Shown: in pieces, positions 19,052 through 28,982 of the stretch
Numbering within the stretch: the first letter of the stretch is position 1
Layout: each line of letters starts with the position of its first letter
NCBI RefSeq assembly: GCF_003013715.1
Contig: NC_072817.1
Location: forward strand, 806,001 to 870,000
DNA length: 64,000 nucleotides
Source: Candidozyma auris
Taxonomy: Eukaryota > Ascomycota > Pichiomycetes > Serinales > Metschnikowiaceae
Reading direction: 5' to 3'
Notes under the pieces: model-generated
Database searches by the model: none
Told to the model about the DNA's origin: nothing
What the model saw: the letters and a program-made list of their open reading frames with translations, nothing else
Made by a program: the position numbers and the translations under genes

Positions 19052-20849
19052 TTAAAAGTTGTTTGTTGATTTGATGAATGTTTGTATGAATTGTAGATGG
19101 ATGTAGTTGGAAGTGAAGGCGTGAGTTTGCAATTGCAACGTGAGCGAGCCAGTAGATTACAAAAAGAAGTAAAGTGAAGTAACATGAGCAACTCTCCCGA
19201 AAAAGCGAAATTTGCAACACCAAGATTTGAATGTGAAGATACGTTTTACCTCCATTTAAATCTTCTTCATTCTCTGCTGTAGCTCTCGGTTTGAGTATGT
19301 GCTCCTTAAATAGGAAAGCGCAAAGAAAAATCTTTGACGGTAAAGAAGACCAGAGGTAGTTAGAAGTACGTAATTGGGCCAGTCGGGATGATTGAAGGGC
19401 AGTTTTTTCCATTCGTGCTTGAGCTAATTAGGGGCTGTGTTTGAACTTTGAATATATTATGACTTGATACTCCCGAGTGTCATTAATGCCAGGTATAATT
19501 ACATATTGGCATTAATATTATCAGACGGTCGTATAAGTGAGACCGGTAGCAGTGACCTATTTCCAATCAGTTGACTTTTTACCTGGTCCTTAAGGTTTTT
19601 CTTCGAGTTATATGCTATGGTGCATCTCATTATGTAGATTACCGAAATGAGCTCAACTGTAGTCTGAACACCAATCTTCTAATGAGCGGGTGTCAACAAG
19701 AAAAAAAAAGAAAAAAAATAAATGTTAATTCTATATATGTTTTTTTTGTAGGCATACGATGGTCCTTTCTCTCTATGAGAGCTTGATGTACCTTACTCCC
19801 TGTTCACAAGAAGTTGTTGTTCTTGATAGTGACTACCCTCCGTACCCTAGAGGGTATCAAAGGAGAGATATTGACACTCCCCAAGAGACACCCCGTTACT
19901 TTTGATAAGTATTGGATACTAATGAGGGCGAGATTGCTTGAGAGATAAGGGATGAAAAATAAACTCTATGCGGGTCATTGACCCCAGAAATTTTACTCTT
20001 ATGTGTTCACGATAAATGAACTCAAAATTCATTTATACAGTTCACCGCCATGAGAAGTTTACCCTAGTATCCAAACAGCGGAGGTTCGAACATATATTAG
20101 CCGAAGTGTCTCACAAGATCTCCAAAAAAAATACCCCAACTAAACTTTGTTTCTTCTAATGAATTGAGCCTTTATAAACTGGCTTCTACAACTCAGGTCC
20201 GAAAAGTCTCTCCGAAACAAAGTACCTGATACTGGTGCTCTCTCACTCCAAATTACAACCACCCCCAAAATCGGCTACACTTACCTTCATACCAAACTGT
20301 TGCACGTTTTAGGCCCATTGTCGGAGCTTGTCTCTCTTTTGGGCGTCATCGCAACCACCTTGGCAACAATGGCCCCTCTAGAAATCTCCTTTGCTCACGG
20401 CAATACCCACAATGGCCTGTTGTCACCAGGAGGAATGGCCATCCCGCAACAAGGCAGGGGACTCCCCATAAAATTAGCAAAATCTGACAAGCATGTCGGG
20501 AGAAGCTCTCCTAGACACAGAAAGCCTGTCAATTTTGACTTTTAGAATGTCCTTGTTTGAGGCTTATCGCTCAGGGTTCTAGGGCACATTTAGTCTTTAG
20601 ACTGGCTTCTTCACAGATTCTGTAAAGTATCCGACAGTCTCATCTACTAGGAAGTACTTTTTCAACAGCTTCACCAGTACCTTGAAGAAGAGTACTAGTA
20701 CGTCCTAGCATCTTCATCAATACCTTAAAGCATATTCTAAATAGCCATCAATACCATGGCTTCTCTACAAATTCATAAATATAATACACTGTATTAATCA
20801 TAATATACACCAGAAACTGAACCCTGCAGCAATGTGATGGCTAAACAGC
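19052..20849. other. Intergenic region, 1.8 kb, no confident gene
   Basis: AT-rich, with several stop-dense frames. A perfect 6-bp inverted repeat TACCCT-AG-AGGGTA lies at 19843-19856. One short plus-strand frame (ATG 20366 to 20545) is more GC-rich than its surroundings but matches nothing I know. I looked for long terminal repeats and tRNA signals and found none I could support. Confidence 0.5.
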
Positions 20850-21095
20850 TTACAAAGCAAGCAAAGCACCAGCAGCCAAGGCAACGGCACCGGCGGCGAA
20901 CTGCTTGTTGGCAGCACCCTCGTAGGTGGAAACGTTGGCAACGGTGGATGGGTGGTGAGCTGGGCAGTCAGTGACCTCTGGGCCGCAAGAGGTGATGGTG
21001 ACCAAAGAGGAGTGGAGGTCAGTGACGGTGGTGACGTTCTTGTGAGCAGAAACGGCGGCGGCGGCAGCGAAGATGGCGACGGTAGAGAATTGCAT
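20850..21095 (-). CDS. Small GPI-anchored cell-wall protein (Ccw12/Pga59-like)
   Basis: 81 aa from the ATG at 21095; the frame is open further upstream, but that sequence is leader with a poly-T/A stretch. MQFSTVAIFAAAAAVSA is a signal peptide of the Ccw12/Pga59 type. The mature part is short, with three NxT/S sequons, a VTITSC motif with two Cys, and Ser/Thr-rich sequence. The C-terminus has a small-residue site followed by a hydrophobic tail (FAAGAVALAAGALLAL), the signal for GPI attachment. Such proteins become covalently linked to beta-glucan and stabilise the wall. GCC/GTC-type preferred codons suggest strong expression. Which Candida PGA gene it matches is uncertain. Confidence 0.8.
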   Translation of the reverse strand: MQFSTVAIFAAAAAVSAHKNVTTVTDLHSSLVTITSCGPEVTDCPAHHPSTVANVSTYEGAANKQFAAGAVALAAGALLAL

Positions 21096-21165
21096 AGCGA
21101 AAGACGAAGTTGGTTGATAAAGAAAAAAAGAGAAGAGAAGAAGTAGTGAAGGGCAACTCGACCCC

Positions 21166-21174
21166 CTTATATAG
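21166..21174 (-). promoter_or_regulatory. TATA box of the wall-protein gene
   Basis: CTATATAAG on the minus strand, about 70 bp upstream of the ATG at 21095. An A/T homopolymer stretch follows further upstream (about 21190-21230), consistent with a strong promoter. Confidence 0.6.
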
Positions 21175-22174
21175 ACGCCGGGGGAGCAATTTTTTTTTTT
21201 TCTCTTTATCTTTTGTTTTTCTTTTTTTGCACCCATCATGCGTGCGCTATCTTTGACGGGAACTGTCGTACGGCACACAACATGGAGTGCCGCCTTCTTT
21301 CTGCAACTAGTCTCCTCTTTTCGGCAGGTGCCATCCCGCATTAGGCTCAGCCCACGCCGCCTCATCTGGCTGTATGCCCAATCGGTGGCCATGCTGGCCA
21401 ATGAGAGCTTGTGGAAACCGCAGGGGAAAAGAAACAGAAAGCAACGTCTGCTTCTTCCATCGACTTGCTTGTTTCATGGGGAAATGAAAAGCCTCCTTCA
21501 CCAGCGTCAGTGCTATTTTTGGCGAAGCTCTCCAGCCCCCGTGGTGAATTTCAAGCCTACTACGTTAGAGAAAGCAGGCATGACATTGGCATGGAAACCG
21601 TCTATACACTTTGTAAATTTAACGATGTTGAAATGACTGCAATTTCGATGCTTTTGTGCAAGACGTTTGCTTTTCTCTTGCTTCCCGTTGGTGCCCAAGG
21701 ATACACATGCCAGTGCGTAAATGAGAAACTGGGGAAAGGTTCCTGCGGTATTGACTTCTTCGCTTGTGCTGCATGCGCGGGTGCCAAATAACAACCTGCT
21801 CAGAAACGAACCGATTGAGCGATGCTCCTGCCCAATCTTGCCTGGCGGGTGGCCGATGGGTCTGCTTCTATATATATCCTACGCCATGGGGGACTTATAT
21901 TTTTAATTTTCTTTTTTTTTTGAGCAACTTACACTGTCATCACCACTGGCATTGGCTCATTGCCGGTGTGTTTATGCTTCACGTCTGTTTCTTGCCTGTT
22001 AACTTTTACCTTCGTCAGCTCTTCGTTCCTTCTTATTATTTTTTTTTTTCCCCCTCTTTTGCACATGCTTAAACGCTAGGTTCATCCGAATACAACAATA
22101 ACCAATGCCTATACACAGGCTGGTTATTTGTGCGAACGGCTGCTAATGGCTGCCAAATCGAGCTCGCTAGCCAG

Positions 22175-22213
22175 ATCCCCATCAAACATGGGGATTCGGT
22201 GCCCCTGTGGGGC
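22175..22213. repeat. Two adjacent perfect inverted repeats after MTR10
   Basis: ATCCCCAT-CAAAC-ATGGGGAT at 22175-22195 and GCCCC-TGT-GGGGC at 22201-22213. They lie 47-85 bp beyond the MTR10 stop on its transcript side, so they would form stable hairpins in the MTR10 3' untranslated region. Confidence 0.6.
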
Positions 22214-22259
22214 TCGGCTCAACTTCCAGCCTTCCCCTGGAGAAATCTGGTCCACTTGC

Positions 22260-25106
22260 CTAAAACGTGCTTCTCAGATTCACATTCTTGCGAGAGTACC
22301 AGCTAACGAAATCCTTCACCGCCACACGGACCCGACGATTGTCCTTATTTGGAAGTGCAACACTCACTGATCCAATCAATTTCTCGATCTCTTTGCTGCT
22401 CACATTGGCCAAACTGCTGGCTGCCTCTTGGAGCCAGCCGATGGCTTGCTCAGTGCTAGGCGACACCGTCAAGATCTTGATCACAAGATCATTGGCGTCA
22501 ACGTCATTGTAGAACTTGAAGATCAACCCGTGAAGAACAAGCTTCATGAGCTGCTCCCCATGGTTTGACAGAGCCAAGAAGTTTTTCACACTTTGCTGGA
22601 TTTGCTTGGGGTCTTCATCGAAAAAGGAAATCGGTGGGTATGGAGAGCCCCACGAAACGTAGTCGATGAAGAAATGCACACAGGCCATCAATGGGTTATA
22701 CTCTTCACAAGTAGTAAGCGTAAGAATACCTGCGTGGAGTATTGACTTCATGAGGTTTTCGTTGCTGATGGTCCTGCTGGGGTAGAACATGAGTAATTCG
22801 GTCGACATGCTGAAGAAATCCTCAATGACATCCGGCATTTCCCTGATAGAATTAGGATGCAGTTGAAGAAGCTCAAAAAACGATGAACTCTGCTCAAGAC
22901 CGAGATCGTACACGGCATCTTGCATTTGTGGACTCACCGACTCATCACTGAATTCTCGAAGCATGATACCAGATACATACAAGTAACACCCAAAAGTTGT
23001 TACTCGAAATGCCTTGTGAAGAGTTTGCGCTATCTGCGGCAAAATGGCTGAAATATAGATGTTGCAACTCAGCACCGCGTTCTTAATTACCTTGACAAAT
23101 CCCTCGCTCACATGAAGAGACGTGCTGAACTTGTCCAATACTGTTTCCACAACGGGCCAGATTGCACTCATAAAGTAGTTGGCAATTGGGTATTCTGGCA
23201 CGTCGAAGTCACGAGCTCTCAATACCTTGAGATATATACTTACGAGCTCGGCTTCGTCATGTAATGCATTCGTAACGTTTTGATCCTGAGGGCTACCCTC
23301 AGTAGCAAGATGCTTAATTTTGTTTAGTGTGGGACCTAAAAACATCTCAGATGTCTTTACCTGCTCCTGTGGAGGTATTTTCTTAATGACATGTGCCAAT
23401 CCACTCATCATGTCATATAATGCCTTAGGTTTCAACTCGCTTTGCACTTGCTGATAAAGCACGTATAACTGTTCCAAGTAATTCACAAGAGCTTCAGAAC
23501 AGTCTTGGCAGAAATACATCAACGCATGGCAAGTAGCACTGTAGACGTCCTCCTTATCTGATGGAGACAACTTGTTGACGAGATCACCTTGAAAACCTCT
23601 GGTGATATAGTTAAGTTGAGGTTCGAGAAACTCTGGATTTTTTTGGGTCCACTCAGAATACCTGCCCAACACCAAAGTGGCAGCGTACCGCAATTTAGGA
23701 TGTTCTGGTAGTTGTACAAGCATTTGCATAATGGAAGGTAAGATTGTCTTTTCCCTGACAGACACTTCCTTGGCCATGACCCGCATGCTGAAAAGGCAAG
23801 CTTCTAAAGGTTGCCAGGGCGTATTTTGCTGAGACATGAGGGTCTGAAGTTGGTGAAAAGGAATATTCAATGCCTTCTGAGCACCCACAACGGCACAGCA
23901 ATCCTTCAAAACTTCACCCATCTCGTATCTGAAGTCTTTGAATTTATCCTCTTGCTCTTTATCACCGCCAAACAAGTCGGATTCGTTCTCCCCGACGGGG
24001 TATGCCAAGTGCTTGATGATCACCTCAACCAATTTCAAGTATATATCTTGAAAATCGTTACGAGCAGCTTCAAACTTTGGGAGAGTGATCATCTGCTTGA
24101 GCTCGTACCAGAAATAGAATGTATACTTGACCACGTCCAAATCCTCGTCGTATTTACAGCAGTTGAGCAAGATTTGAACTAATGGCTTGAAATGCGTGGC
24201 ATTTTTAGCAATGAGCACATGCCACAGCTCGCCAGCCTCAACATAAAGCTTGGTGAGTCCCTCCACAACCTCGGAGTCGTCTAGTCTGTCGGGATGAGCC
24301 GAGTAGAACTCGTGTATCTTGAGGATCTGGCCGTACAAGGCGTCAATTAGAGAGAAGTTGCTTATGTCTCTTGTCTCACGTAAAATCGAAACAAGGCAGT
24401 CAACAGCCTTCTCAAAAGTAGCCTCATGGGTAATGGAATCGAAAATCAACTGGACGAAGAGATCCACCTGACAAATGCTCTCCACAGGACACTCTTTGAT
24501 CCACGAATTAAGACAATCCAAAACGACTGTCGAAGGGGCAGATTTTTGTTCTATAACGTTCTTGAGAAACAACAACACATTTTCCACATTATGCGTGATG
24601 AGGTCTGCAGACCTGGTGTTGAACTCTTCATCGGTTAAAGCCGACTTGTTGGATTCACACAACTCTTCAGGCAACACTCTGAAGAATTCGAGCAATGACG
24701 AGATGTGCTCCGGTTTGGATGTCAAGTACGCTGAGATTTCGCTCATGGCGTTATCCCATTGCAAGTATTGTAAAGCGATGTGAGCCAATGTAAGACACAA
24801 CTGGGTCCGTATAAGACGGTCCCCGTCGCTGGAGTACGCAGCCAAAAGCTCCAACACAGAGTCCTTGAGCTGATGCATCAGTTCCTGAGGTAGCTGAACT
24901 AAGTCATAGATCGCTTTCGATTTGAGTGTCTGCGACGCAAACATCTTGTATTCCAAAGGCTCGTTGGGATCAAGTAACAAATCGTGAGCAACCTGCCATG
25001 CCTCGGAGGATTTTTGGAATTCCTCAAGAAGCAACGTTGCCCTCTTCTTGTCATCCTGGCTGGCCGCCGAGTACATGGCGGCAAGCGCCTGCTTGACGTT
25101 GTCCAT
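22260..25106 (-). CDS. MTR10: Karyopherin Mtr10 (transportin-SR/importin-13 group)
   Basis: 948 aa, close to the 972 aa of S. cerevisiae Mtr10. It is an importin-beta type receptor that brings the mRNA-binding protein Npl3 into the nucleus and takes part in tRNA retrograde import and telomerase RNA traffic. The N-terminus (MDNVKQALAAMYSAASQDDK) and the following exportin-1/importin-beta-like repeat block (about 95-250, with the LLEEFQKSSEAWQVAHDLL opening) fit the family, and HEAT helices run to the end. The ATG at 25106 is the first in frame. The next gene on the right is divergent and more than 1 kb away. Confidence 0.88.
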   Translation of the reverse strand: MDNVKQALAAMYSAASQDDKKRATLLLEEFQKSSEAWQVAHDLLLDPNEPLEYKMFASQTLKSKAIYDLVQLPQELMHQLKDSVLELLAAYSSDGDRLIRTQLCLTLAHIALQYLQWDNAMSEISAYLTSKPEHISSLLEFFRVLPEELCESNKSALTDEEFNTRSADLITHNVENVLLFLKNVIEQKSAPSTVVLDCLNSWIKECPVESICQVDLFVQLIFDSITHEATFEKAVDCLVSILRETRDISNFSLIDALYGQILKIHEFYSAHPDRLDDSEVVEGLTKLYVEAGELWHVLIAKNATHFKPLVQILLNCCKYDEDLDVVKYTFYFWYELKQMITLPKFEAARNDFQDIYLKLVEVIIKHLAYPVGENESDLFGGDKEQEDKFKDFRYEMGEVLKDCCAVVGAQKALNIPFHQLQTLMSQQNTPWQPLEACLFSMRVMAKEVSVREKTILPSIMQMLVQLPEHPKLRYAATLVLGRYSEWTQKNPEFLEPQLNYITRGFQGDLVNKLSPSDKEDVYSATCHALMYFCQDCSEALVNYLEQLYVLYQQVQSELKPKALYDMMSGLAHVIKKIPPQEQVKTSEMFLGPTLNKIKHLATEGSPQDQNVTNALHDEAELVSIYLKVLRARDFDVPEYPIANYFMSAIWPVVETVLDKFSTSLHVSEGFVKVIKNAVLSCNIYISAILPQIAQTLHKAFRVTTFGCYLYVSGIMLREFSDESVSPQMQDAVYDLGLEQSSSFFELLQLHPNSIREMPDVIEDFFSMSTELLMFYPSRTISNENLMKSILHAGILTLTTCEEYNPLMACVHFFIDYVSWGSPYPPISFFDEDPKQIQQSVKNFLALSNHGEQLMKLVLHGLIFKFYNDVDANDLVIKILTVSPSTEQAIGWLQEAASSLANVSSKEIEKLIGSVSVALPNKDNRRVRVAVKDFVSWYSRKNVNLRSTF

Positions 25107-26127
25107 ACTATTGAAGATGATGGAAATTTGGTGATGGTTGAAGATTGTAGTTGGTGATGGTATGGTGCGAGCACGACCTGGGGAAGAGGCCGGAGGAAGT
25201 ATGTAGATTTGAGTGATTGGATGAACAGAGAGGATTGAAAGAGATTGTGAATTGCAATCTTCAAGTTCCTTTACAAATTGTGTCTAGGTGGCTGTAATGT
25301 GGTCAAGTCTGAAGCTTTTGGAACTCGATCGCGAAGATGTGGAACAACTTGAGCCAGTCTTTCTGGGATTGTAGAGCAAAAGGCGGCAGAAGGGGGCTTT
25401 ATTAATGCTGTGTCAAATAAAACATTAGCTGAGTACAAAAAAATATAGATGTGCGATGTAGTACTATACTCGTCATTTGTAACCCCACGGACTCGATTTG
25501 TTATATGATTTGCTTACTTCTATCAGATTTGCACCCACCAGCATCAAAGATGCACATACACAGATTTGGAAATATACTTTAGCCCACGTAGATGCATCAA
25601 GATCTGGATGAGCTTTGCTCGATTCGTATTTCAGTTCCAGTCTTAGAAATTGTAACTATCTGACTCCATTAACGTCACCTTCACCGTAGGCTCAGTCAGA
25701 CTCGTATCACATAGTCCCACTTTCATGAGAACTGCCTTTAAGAGCAAAATCAACAAGCAAATCAATGTGCGCCGATACCAATTTTTATAAACCTCCGTCC
25801 ATAGGTCTCATTCTTCTTCGTACCCCTGCTCCTGACTCTGACTAGCATGTATAGCGGCATTTCGCAGCCATTTCTTCAACACTCACAATAACTAAGATCT
25901 GCGGCCTATACTTTCCTTTGAATAGGTTCTCTAACAGAAATTTCATTACAGTGCCTTGAGCAACATGACTGAGCCCATTTCCTACCCAACTTTTTATTCA
26001 TCGCCTCCTGACGACCTCCTCCCCTTACTTTCCTCATCCCCATCTAACTTTAGCCCAGTGCGCGTAAAAAAAAATCAACACATTCTTTCTTTAATCTCCA
26101 ACTAATTCATCGTATAACTCATTCGAA
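25107..26127. other. Intergenic region between MTR10 and GUK1
   Basis: A 1-kb divergent promoter region. It contains one copy of the recurrent 11-bp word (25860-25870) and a C/T-rich leader before GUK1. No other gene or RNA signal was seen. Confidence 0.6.
25860..25870 (+). promoter_or_regulatory. Copy 3 of TTTCGCAGCCA word
   Basis: Context GCATTTCGCAGCCATTTCT, 258 bp upstream of GUK1. The same 17-bp context CATTTCGCAGCCATTTC occurs again at 28393-28409. Confidence 0.6.
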
Positions 26128-26688
26128 ATGCCTAGGCCCGTTGTCATCTCTGGCCCTTCCGGAACCGGGAAGTCCACTCTTTTAAAAAAATTGCTTGCGG
26201 AGTTTCCCGACAAGTTTGGGTTCTCTGTGTCGAACACCACCAGAGCTCCAAGAGCTGGAGAGAAGGACGGTGTGGACTACCATTTCACCACTGTGGACGA
26301 CTTCAAGAAGATGATTGACGAGAAAAAGTTCATTGAGTGGGCTCAGTTTTCTGGAAACTACTACGGCACTTCCATTAAGGCCGTGGACGATGTGGCCAAG
26401 CAGAACAAGATCTGTATTTTGGACATCGATATGCAAGGAGTCAAGGCGGTGAAGCAGCTGTCGCTCGATGCCCGCTACTTGTTTTTGAGCCCGCCTTCCA
26501 TTGACACTTTGAGGGAGAGATTGACCGGCAGAGGCACAGAGACTGAGGAGTCCATTGCAAAGAGAATCGCCGCTGCAGCTGCTGAGATGGAGTATGCCCA
26601 GACCGGTGCTCACGATAAAATCGTGGTGAATGATGACTTGGAGAAGGCGTACCAGGAGTTCAAGGAGTTTATTGTGGATGAGCAGTGA
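26128..26688 (+). CDS. GUK1: Guanylate kinase
   Basis: 186 aa, the usual size. It phosphorylates GMP to GDP with ATP and is essential for GTP supply and for GDP-mannose needed in glycosylation and wall synthesis. The P-loop GPSGTGKST is at residues 9-17, the GMP-binding region includes [19 protein letters not shown] (about 35-53), and the C-terminal part holds [13 protein letters not shown] and the [13 protein letters not shown] block typical of fungal guanylate kinases. Strong codon bias suggests good expression. A minus-strand frame covering the whole gene is a shadow. Confidence 0.96.
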   Translation: MPRPVVISGPSGTGKSTLLKKLLAEFPDKFGFSVSNTTRAPRAGEKDGVDYHFTTVDDFKKMIDEKKFIEWAQFSGNYYGTSIKAVDDVAKQNKICILDIDMQGVKAVKQLSLDARYLFLSPPSIDTLRERLTGRGTETEESIAKRIAAAAAEMEYAQTGAHDKIVVNDDLEKAYQEFKEFIVDEQ

Positions 26689-27226
26689 AGATCTGTTGCC
26701 TAGGGCACGAGGTCGATTCACGTGGCATGGTTTTTGAAAGAAAGAGGAGGGTGAAGCCAACATGAGAGTGATGCCATAACCTCAACTTTTCGACTTTGAA
26801 TGCTTTTTTTGCCAACACATGAGAAAACTACAGAATAAAGAGATTAGATAGACGACTTGACGGTCTCGTCAGGTGAAAATGGACAAGATTCACGGTAATG
26901 GTGGGAAGGTGTAGCCAAAACGACATTGGAGAAAGGAGAGCTGGGGCATTTTCAGAGTGGTATTTTGCATTATTGCTCACTGTAGGCATCGTTTTTCAAG
27001 AGTCTCTGCCTCACTAGAGTTCGTTGGAGCAGCGCCTTGCGACAGTAGCATAGCCACGAGCCTCACAACAGACCCCATTGGCCAAAGTCACACAAAATCG
27101 TAATTTCTAGCGTGCATCAGTGGGAATCGGGCTTTGGCACTCGAAGCAGCCCCAAACCAAACAAAACCCTGCGGATAACACGGCTCTGCATTGATACGAC
27201 CAAAGGCTGAAGTAGAGTAGATGTAA

Positions 27227-27237
27227 TGGCTGCGAAA
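27227..27237 (-). promoter_or_regulatory. Copy 4 of TTTCGCAGCCA word
   Basis: Minus-strand copy (TGGCTGCGAAA on plus). First of four in this region; the next lies 341 bp away. Confidence 0.6.
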
Positions 27238-27567
27238 TCATCACCAAGGCACATAGCAACCCCAGTACCTAAAATGGCCATATATATGATGCCCAAAAGC
27301 CCTCAACGACCTTTACTGTGACCGTGGCACCAACGCAAGCAGCACCAAGAAATCAACGGCAAAATCCTGATTTTGTCACTCTGGCGTCTCAGGCGCCAAG
27401 CAGCTACGAGAAGGCTAGAGGCACATTTTGCCAAGGAGGCTAGCAAAAAGCATGAGGCGAGATTCTCGGCTCAGCGCCCATACAAGAAAGTCAAGTGGCC
27501 AGGCAGGCTTGACTCAGAGGGAGGCTCGTTTATGTGTGGTTTGCGTGAAGAAAGCACTCAGACAGCT

Positions 27568-27578
27568 TTTCGCAGCCA
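27568..27578 (+). promoter_or_regulatory. Copy 5 of TTTCGCAGCCA word
   Basis: Context CTTTTCGCAGCCAAG; the next copy is 351 bp to the right. Confidence 0.6.
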
Positions 27579-27918
27579 AGTGGGTAACTCCCCTCAACTC
27601 ATTAGTACTGAACAGAGTGTCACGAGGAACGGGCCCTCCAGAGTGATCTAGAATGTTCAATGACCTTGACCTTCACTGACTTTGTGGTTCTGCCTTTGTC
27701 ACTAGTTCAGATGACTTGCTGGCCAGCCTAACATTGCGCTCGCCTGAGGCCGACGGAACGGAATTTGCGCCGACCATCGCCAGCTCAAAAGGGTAACCAG
27801 AGCCGCCAGCCAATGCCCAGTGGCCAATGTCCAAAGGCAGATCACTGGCCAAGGCAACATTACTCATACGTTATACCAGTGTCGTGAGAGATGTCACTGC
27901 TGGTAGTTCTTGCACGCA

Positions 27919-27929
27919 TTTCGCAGCCA
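27919..27929 (+). promoter_or_regulatory. Copy 6 of TTTCGCAGCCA word
   Basis: Context GCATTTCGCAGCCACCC; the next copy is 476 bp to the right. Confidence 0.6.
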
Positions 27930-28302
27930 CCCCTCCGAGGCAGTGGCCATGACCTGGGCCAAGGAGAAACAGAAACGTTAAGCTTGCACGCAGAAGGCGA
28001 AAGAATAACTACGTCAGCGTAGTGCCTGTGACAATTTCGTTGCCACCCAAAGTCACTGCCTGAGTAACGCTGACCGAGTGACTTGCCTGACTAAGCGACT
28101 TAAGCTTTAGCGCCATGGGAATGTCTACACACCAGCGCGACCACCTGGGGGGTCTCCCTTCTCCTCCATGCTCGAGGCAAAGGCCACTCCCCACCAAGTC
28201 CAAAAATAACGCCCACCTTGGGAACAACTCGAAGATGAATGTGACATAATACCGTCCTTTATTCTAGCATTTCTTCCACTTTCACCTCCAGCTCGCCTTT
28301 CA

Positions 28303-28346
28303 CTCATTTCGCCTTGCGCTCATTTCGCCTTGCGCTCATTTCGCCT
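28303..28346 (+). repeat. 16-bp tandem repeat, 2.75 copies
   Basis: Unit CTCATTTCGCCTTGCG, two full copies and a 12-bp partial third. The unit shares CATTTCGC with the recurrent 11-bp word, whose next copy lies 49 bp to the right. Confidence 0.85.
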
Positions 28347-28394
28347 TTCACCTCATCTCTCATTTTCTCTCACTTGATCGCTTCCCTGGCAGCA

Positions 28395-28405
28395 TTTCGC
28401 AGCCA
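28395..28405 (+). promoter_or_regulatory. Copy 7 of TTTCGCAGCCA word
   Basis: Context GCATTTCGCAGCCATTTCTG, 578 bp upstream of the kinase ATG. Confidence 0.6.
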
Positions 28406-28982
28406 TTTCTGTCTCGCCTCACAAGACATTTCAATCTTTCAAACAAATCACTCAAATGCGTCACACGAAAAAACGAAAAAAGCAGATTCATGCCTTTCTG
28501 GTTCGGGTCTCCCGCCGCTGTGCCCCCTTGTGCCTGCCTCCCGTCACTTGCCCCCGAGGTGCACACGTTTTCCTACCCACAGTGACAATGAGAATGAGGA
28601 AGGAAAGTCAGGGAGTCCCACGTAGGGAGGCACCCTCAGAGAGCCTCAACGTGAACTTCTTAAACTTGATTGAGTTAACTACGTCTTTACTGTAAACGTC
28701 CGCTTCAATAGTAGAATTTTTGGGTGATTTTTCTTCTTTCCTTCTTCTACACTCTGGCATCTTTTTTCCTCCTTTCTTCTCCTACTTTTCATTTAGCTTT
28801 GCCTCACCTCGGCCTCTGCCTCTCTCTGCCTCACTTATTGTGTGTTTATCAGTGGTGCGTAGGGCTGCGTATTACTACGTTTTGTTTAGCTTTTTCTTCC
28901 CTCACTCACCTGCTTCACCTCTTTATACCAGCGCCTGCCACTTGAGGCCTGTCCTCATCCAAAGTTCCAAAATATTGTCACC

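Larger units (their letters stand above)
21096..22259. other. Intergenic region, 1.1 kb: wall-gene promoter and MTR10 3' side
   Basis: The right-hand gene ends here and the left-hand gene starts here. Several short frames (21238-21636, 21411-21791) overlap each other without protein-like character, and I do not accept them. Two perfect hairpins near the right end are listed separately. Confidence 0.55.
26689..28982. other. Long intergenic region upstream of the SAT4/HRK1 kinase
   Basis: 2.3 kb without a supported gene. It holds four exact copies of the recurrent 11-bp word, a 16-bp tandem repeat (28303-28346) and a pyrimidine-rich leader (28700-28980). Frames such as 27373-27651 begin only at TTG and lack protein-like composition. 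Its size and motif content suggest an extended regulatory region. Confidence 0.55.

Noticed and set aside
19799..20190. Possible solo long terminal repeat (TGTT...ACA)
   Set aside because: The flanking bases do not form a target-site duplication and no primer-binding site follows.
21238..21794. Overlapping frames on both strands in the wall-protein upstream region
   Set aside because: No protein-like composition, no conserved motif, mutually overlapping.
26182..26763. A 193-codon minus-strand frame opposite GUK1
   Set aside because: It is a shadow of a strongly biased gene.
27373..27651. A 92-codon basic frame in the SAT4/HRK1 upstream region
   Set aside because: It starts at TTG, overlaps another frame and contains a copy of the intergenic word.
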